In this document: positions 14,211 to 18,804 of the stretch, piece by piece
Position numbering within the stretch: the stretch's first letter is position 1
Layout: each line of letters opens with the position of its first letter
DNA from: Nitrospirota bacterium
GTDB lineage: Bacteria; Nitrospirota; Nitrospiria; Nitrospirales; UBA8639
Assembly (NCBI GenBank): GCA_003233615.1
Contig: QIMB01000233.1
Span: 1 to 18,804 of the forward strand
Direction of reading: 5' to 3'
Length of the DNA stretch: 18,804 bases
Position numbers and translations under genes: made by a program
Notes under the pieces: generated by a model
What the model saw: only the letters and a program-made list of their open reading frames with translations
Databases searched by the model: none
Told to the model about the DNA's origin: nothing

Positions 14211-15242
14211 TCATGAACATGCTGTCGCGGGTAATTCATGCGGGGACAAAATCCCTCGTTCCGTGATAATCCCCGTGATCAATTTTGCTGGCGTGACATC
14301 AAACGCAGGATTCCACACACCGATGCCAGCAGGCGCAATCGCTCCCCCCCCATACAACTGCGTGACCTCTGAAGAATGTCGTTCCTCGATTGGAATTTTG
14401 CTTCCATCCGGAGTCTCCAAGTCAATCGTCGAAATGGGCGCGGCCACGTAAAAAGGAATCCCATGGGCCTTGGCCAACACCGCGACCGAATAGGTTCCAA
14501 TTTTGTTGGCCACATCACCATTTGCGGCAATGCGATCGGCACCGACTACACAACATTGAATCCCCTGTTTTTGCATAAGGGCGCCTGCCATACTATCTGT
14601 AATGAGCGTGACAGGAATCCCATCTTGCTGAAGCTCCCACGTTGTTAATCGAGCGCCCTGAAGCACAGGCCGTGTTTCATCGGCGTACACATGCAGACGT
14701 TTTCCTTGTTCCCACGCTGCTCGCACGACCCCCAACGCCGTTCCATAGCCAGCCGTTGCTAATGCCCCGGCATTACAATGTGTCAGAATATTATCGCCAT
14801 CGTGTATGATCACGGCACCATGCTTCCCCAGATCGTGATTGACACGCACGTCTTCTTCAAGCATAGCCAACGCTTCTTCTAACAAAGATTTCTGACATTC
14901 CTCCACACTCCTGAAGGACGTGCCAGCAAGAATCCGTTTCATACGATCCACGGCCCAAAAGAGATTGACCGCTGTTGGTCGTGTCTTCGCGAGAACCTCA
15001 CAGACCTGAACCATGTGTACATGAAAACCATCAAGACTGTGTTGTGTATATTGCTGTGCTCCCAAAGCAATTCCTAGGGCAGCCGTCACACCAATAGCAG
15101 GAGCTCCGCGCACCTTCAGCTCTCGTATCGCATCGGCCACACCGACGTAATCTGTACAGTCGAGCAATCGAACCTCTCCGGGCAGCACACTTTGGTCCAA
15201 AATACATACCTGACCATCTTTCCATTGAACCGTTGGAATCAT
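14211..15242 (-). CDS. mtnA: Methylthioribose-1-phosphate isomerase
   Basis: The 343-residue protein converts 5-methylthioribose 1-phosphate to 5-methylthioribulose 1-phosphate in methionine salvage, in the cytoplasm. Diagnostic motifs are KVRGAPAIGVTAALG (43-57), the catalytic Cys156 in LTHCNAGALATAGYGTALG, DETRPVLQGARLTTWEL (188-204), the catalytic Asp236 in VGADRIAANGDVANKIGTY, and NPAFDVTP near the end. Length and all motifs fit full-length MtnA; the related eIF2B-like and ribose-1,5-bisphosphate isomerases lack this exact set. The ATG follows a weak AAAGG site about nine bases upstream. It lies 98 bases after the AsmA-like gene on the same strand and ends ten bases from the kinase stop. 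No other methionine-salvage gene is in the window. Confidence 0.93.
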   Translation of the reverse strand: MIPTVQWKDGQVCILDQSVLPGEVRLLDCTDYVGVADAIRELKVRGAPAIGVTAALGIALGAQQYTQHSLDGFHVHMVQVCEVLAKTRPTAVNLFWAVDRMKRILAGTSFRSVEECQKSLLEEALAMLEEDVRVNHDLGKHGAVIIHDGDNILTHCNAGALATAGYGTALGVVRAAWEQGKRLHVYADETRPVLQGARLTTWELQQDGIPVTLITDSMAGALMQKQGIQCCVVGADRIAANGDVANKIGTYSVAVLAKAHGIPFYVAAPISTIDLETPDGSKIPIEERHSSEVTQLYGGGAIAPAGIGVWNPAFDVTPAKLITGIITERGILSPHELPATACS

Positions 15243-15340
15243 TGCATCAGCCTTTCATAATGTGTTGAACATTTTCAGTCGTAGTCATACGCGATATGAG
15301 CAATCATTGGTACAGGTCTGTCCTCTGAGGTCACGTTCCA

Positions 15341-18300
15341 CTAGGGCAAGCGACGTTCAGATGGCTCTCGAGTCCCAGATGGAATTGGAGAATCAGCACG
15401 AGGGGATTCAGGGAGTGCCGCTTTGGGCTTGCTTGCAGATCCGCTCAGTGAATCAACGGGAGCGAATACTGTATTCTTCAATATATCAAATGCTAATTGT
15501 GCCAGTCCCTTCAACCCGGTCTTCAATGATTCTTTCGGCATATACGTAACTTGAGGTTCTGCGAGCGGCCCAATCATGTGAAACATCGCAGTCGCAATAC
15601 CTTTCCGATCTCCAGAAAATATTCTGCCAAACAAGGGTATGGCTTTCAACATATCAGAATATGCCCCAAATGGACTGACCGCAGCCACGCCATCCAAGTG
15701 GTCTCGACTCAAATCATACATGCCAGCAACTGTGGTTTTCATAATTGGACTCCGCAAGAGAAAATCTTTCGTCGAAAATTTGCCTTCTTCAACATTGAGA
15801 ATCGTGGACACTGAGTCAAATGGGAACCCAGTCTTCTCGAAACTGACTTTTCCCCTTAAGACATGTGGTAGGTTGAGAATCTTTAATATTTTTGGCAAAA
15901 TGACGCCTTGTCGAACATATCCATCACGCACAGAAATTTGGATCTTCCCATTTAATGTAGGAACAACCCCCCTGGCATCACGCCCATGACCTTGCAGCAT
16001 TCCCTGAATGTCCATATACCCTGTCACAAAGCGACGATCGTCACCAGCAAGCGCCAAGATTTTTTGAAAAGAGAGATGACTCCCTGTGAATGAAGCACGC
16101 ATCGCTGCAGGCTTTCCAGGTGGCAGATGAATAAAGACACGACCTTTCATATTTCCATCGTTGTCTACAGCAGTTTGAATGTTATCGACTGAAACCAGGT
16201 TGTCATGAATCTTGACTGTCGCAGACAATTTTTTTCCTGAAAATGTCTTATAAAAAGGACGTTCGACAAAAAATGATCCTTCTAACGTTCCATGCTGCGC
16301 TAACCATTCAACGCCATCTCGTAGCATGGATCGCTCATTTGTAGGCACCAGCAAATCAACATCAAATCGTGGAGCGTCCCACATGAAACTTACTTCAGGA
16401 GTGGTCTTCCAATGCTTCATGAACCCGGTCACGACCGCATCACTATCCTTGATGCGAAATTCCATGCGCTTTAAATCAAGGAGATCGTTATCAATTCGTA
16501 AGCGAACAAACATACGAGATATGTCTTCTTGAATCCCGGGGATTGTCACCACACCTTCCGTCAAAGCCACCCATCCTTTGACATTCCAATTTCTCCAATC
16601 CCCTCCTGCTCCATTCCCCTGTAATTGAACATCCAAAATTCCCGCCTGAATGACGTTGCCCAATAGCCGAATTTTTTGAGGGAGTAATTCAATAGATATG
16701 GGACCAGAATTCAGTCGTCCTCTCCAACCCCACTGTTTCCCAAATCGCAATAGGCCTTGGCCACGCAGACGAAGAGGCAACATGGCCAGTTCGATCCGTT
16801 CAAATCGTATCGTGTTTCCAACATCAACATGTCCATCAAACTCTAACGTGCCTGCTTGTCCGACAGCTTTCCGCAACACGGAAGGAATGGAAAGGATGGC
16901 TTGCTCTCCATCGATCTTTCCTTTCAATTTAAGCCGATTCATGGGACCTCTCATCCTCACAGTCATGTGAAGAGGTCCTGCCACCTGAAAACCTGATTCA
17001 TCGGTTCCTTGCTTCAACCCTGCAAAAACATGTGCGCCATCAAATCCGACGGCGACATGCAATGGTTCAAACCGTAGTGCGTCTTGATGGATAATGGCTC
17101 CGTCTACTGTCATGGGATATCCCCCAACATCCCCTTGAAGTCCTTCTAATTCCGTACTATCAGGTGAAAAAAGAATCTGTCCATGAACATTGGTAACCGG
17201 CTGTGGAAAACCGGGAATCGTGAATACAACATCCCGTGGCTGATAGTCACCCTTTTGAAATAGCAGACCCTCTTCATCGAACACATATCCGGAAAACTTC
17301 AACTGCAGCATTCCACTACCCTGAGGGAACTTCCAAGATTCCAAGACCTTGGCGCTAGGAGAGGATTCCCCTATATGTCTGACAAAATCCCACACTTTTT
17401 CCGCAGGCACCGTACCTTGAATGTCCACATCGCCCCAGGGACCAGATTCTTTCAACAAGAGGATACCTTTTGTCACATCAACCAAAATCCCATCATAAAC
17501 CCCACGCGCCTCGGATACAGAAATTCGGTCAGGTTCTACTACGACCGTGGCATGTATATGCTCGGTGTTGGGCCAATCCGCACCGCGAAGAAATCCGTTC
17601 TTGACCCTAAAAATCCCTGAAACAGATGTCTCAACATCCTCATGCGTTGAAGCCGTGACACGTGCTTCCAGGACTTCCAATTCTCCACCCCATTCCCCCG
17701 TTGTCCACACATTCACCACACGATCAGGGAGCCAGGATTGGGGTATCGACTTTCGGATATTTTCAAGATCAAGCGTAGAGGATCGCATTGACACAGACGC
17801 CATATGATGTCCATCCGATAATTCCTCAATATTGGCATGAGCCGTGAATGTCACAGCACGAGTAGCCAGTGCAATATTCGATAAGTGAACGTGGGAACCA
17901 CGTTCGTTCTTCACCCATGTGATCTGAGATTCAACATTCAACGATCCTGGAAATTGAGAAAGAAACGTGCCCTGAGGAATATATTCAGCTAACTGGTTGA
18001 CCGCAACGTTGTCCGCCTCCATATGTCCGGATAACTCTACCTGTTCAAACAGTACGGTCTGACCATCGAGAGAAGATAGTGGAGTACTCGCAGTAGCCTG
18101 AAGTTCTCCAGCAAACGAAAAGGATGCAGTATCCTGAGCCTGTCGGAGTCTTGCTGACAAGGCCAGAGATGAATGAACAACGACATCTTCGTATGACGTT
18201 TCAGATAACCAGGCTACATCTTCTAACACCACACCTCGCACACTATCCGATGGCAATTGATCAATAACGACTATTTTTCCATTCGTCACCTGAATTTTCC

Positions 18301-18739
18301 CTAACACCAAAAATGAGGCAAGAGATGAAAGAGACCACTCTTCGTTGGAATGTCCGAGAAATCTCCAGTCGCCCAACCGATCTCTATGAATCTCAATTTC
18401 CGGATGGTCAAGAACAAACTCTCGTACGACAATTTTTTTCTGTAGCAATTGACCGATCCCCAATTCTAAACTCATCGATCGTGCGCGAAAAACTGCGTGT
18501 GAATCAACGTGCTCTTTGATCACAATATCAGACACCAAAAAATGAGGAGACGGGAATAAGGCCAACGACGTGCGACCAACCTGCACCTGAGATTTCAACG
18601 TTTGTTGAATATGTTGTAAGACTAATGACCGCACGTATTCAGGATTCAAAAACCAAGGAAGAATAATTAACAGTCCCATGAGAAGAACAAGTCCAAGGCT
18701 CCCCCACAGCATTGTTTTTTTAACAGACACTCGCACCAC
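15341..18739 (-). CDS. AsmA/YhdP-like periplasmic bridge protein
   Basis: The 1132-residue protein has one N-terminal transmembrane helix at about residues 9-31 and then a very long beta-rich periplasmic part. The segment after the helix (NPEYVRSLVLQHIQQTLK, then VGRTSLALFPSPHFLVSDI) is the classical AsmA N-terminal pattern. The C-terminal third repeats the AsmA-like pattern known from YhdP: NGKIQISVRDGYVRQG, an LPKILKILNL helix, FDSVSTILNVEEGKFST and YDLSRDHLDGVAAVSPFG, ending in a proline- and serine-rich tail. Proteins of this group are thought to form hydrophobic grooves that move phospholipids between the two membranes. The start is a GTG with GGAG five bases upstream; the next codon is also GTG. 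It is followed by mtnA. The substrate is not visible, and the protein could alternatively be classed with other AsmA/TamB-like families. Confidence 0.8.
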   Translation of the reverse strand: MVRVSVKKTMLWGSLGLVLLMGLLIILPWFLNPEYVRSLVLQHIQQTLKSQVQVGRTSLALFPSPHFLVSDIVIKEHVDSHAVFRARSMSLELGIGQLLQKKIVVREFVLDHPEIEIHRDRLGDWRFLGHSNEEWSLSSLASFLVLGKIQVTNGKIVVIDQLPSDSVRGVVLEDVAWLSETSYEDVVVHSSLALSARLRQAQDTASFSFAGELQATASTPLSSLDGQTVLFEQVELSGHMEADNVAVNQLAEYIPQGTFLSQFPGSLNVESQITWVKNERGSHVHLSNIALATRAVTFTAHANIEELSDGHHMASVSMRSSTLDLENIRKSIPQSWLPDRVVNVWTTGEWGGELEVLEARVTASTHEDVETSVSGIFRVKNGFLRGADWPNTEHIHATVVVEPDRISVSEARGVYDGILVDVTKGILLLKESGPWGDVDIQGTVPAEKVWDFVRHIGESSPSAKVLESWKFPQGSGMLQLKFSGYVFDEEGLLFQKGDYQPRDVVFTIPGFPQPVTNVHGQILFSPDSTELEGLQGDVGGYPMTVDGAIIHQDALRFEPLHVAVGFDGAHVFAGLKQGTDESGFQVAGPLHMTVRMRGPMNRLKLKGKIDGEQAILSIPSVLRKAVGQAGTLEFDGHVDVGNTIRFERIELAMLPLRLRGQGLLRFGKQWGWRGRLNSGPISIELLPQKIRLLGNVIQAGILDVQLQGNGAGGDWRNWNVKGWVALTEGVVTIPGIQEDISRMFVRLRIDNDLLDLKRMEFRIKDSDAVVTGFMKHWKTTPEVSFMWDAPRFDVDLLVPTNERSMLRDGVEWLAQHGTLEGSFFVERPFYKTFSGKKLSATVKIHDNLVSVDNIQTAVDNDGNMKGRVFIHLPPGKPAAMRASFTGSHLSFQKILALAGDDRRFVTGYMDIQGMLQGHGRDARGVVPTLNGKIQISVRDGYVRQGVILPKILKILNLPHVLRGKVSFEKTGFPFDSVSTILNVEEGKFSTKDFLLRSPIMKTTVAGMYDLSRDHLDGVAAVSPFGAYSDMLKAIPLFGRIFSGDRKGIATAMFHMIGPLAEPQVTYMPKESLKTGLKGLAQLAFDILKNTVFAPVDSLSGSASKPKAALPESPRADSPIPSGTREPSERRLP

Positions 18740-18759
18740 ATCATCTCCACAAAGCTAAG

Positions 18760-18804
18760 TCAGACTGCATCTTCATCATTCAATGATTGCAATCGGTACA
18801 GAAC
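18760..18804 (-). CDS. Possible C-terminal end of an upstream gene
   Basis: Entering from the right edge, one minus-strand frame reads 14 codons (VLYRLQSLNDEDAV) and stops with TGA at 18762-18760, 20 bases before the AsmA-like start. The composition looks like a normal protein tail and the spacing fits an operon, but the piece is too short to be sure. Confidence 0.25.
   Translation of the reverse strand, partial: VLYRLQSLNDEDAV

Noticed and set aside
1..18804. tRNA, rRNA, CRISPR array, transposase or phage genes
   Set aside because: No cloverleaf, rRNA core sequence, regular spaced repeats or recombinase motifs were seen on either strand.

Overview
The window comes from a Gram-negative, didermic bacterium of moderate GC content. 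The evidence is a lipobox lipoprotein, an AsmA/YhdP-type periplasmic bridge protein, Pel exopolysaccharide genes and two sigma-54-type promoter sequences. The gene style (YajG-like lipoprotein, DUF3386 protein, MtnA wording, HD-GYP regulator beside a PAS/GAF hybrid kinase) recalls the Nitrospirota, but this is an impression from memory, not a proof. No rRNA, tRNA, CRISPR array, insertion sequence or integrase is visible.

Left part (1-5364, minus strand): a Pel exopolysaccharide locus running off the left edge. In transcription order it holds a short-chain UDP-sugar 4-epimerase (a PelX-like candidate for UDP-GalNAc supply), a 383-base gap, pelA (hydrolase/deacetylase) split by a frameshift near 3711-3720, and the N-terminal third of pelB. 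Two near-identical sigma-54-type promoter sequences (-24/-12, exact spacing) sit in front of the epimerase gene and in front of pelA. The second one would create a leader of about 180 bases with two hairpins.

Middle (5365-9884): a DUF3386 protein gene on the plus strand with its own sigma-70-like promoter converges on a minus-strand group across a long hairpin. The minus-strand group is an unknown 124-aa protein, an FAD-dependent monooxygenase, a nucleotidyltransferase-fold protein with both expected catalytic Asp residues changed to Asn, and a TPM-domain membrane protein. The last two overlap.

Right-middle (9885-14200, plus strand): a YajG-like outer-membrane lipoprotein, then a two-gene signalling pair: a REC/HD-GYP response regulator (probable cyclic-di-GMP phosphodiesterase) and a PAS-GAF-PAS hybrid histidine kinase with its own receiver. 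Because Pel synthesis is controlled by cyclic-di-GMP in known systems, this pair could act on the Pel locus, but nothing in the window proves that link.

Right (14211-18804, minus strand): mtnA (methionine salvage) lies downstream of a 1132-aa AsmA-like protein and converges on the kinase with only ten bases between. A 14-codon tail of another gene may enter at the right edge.
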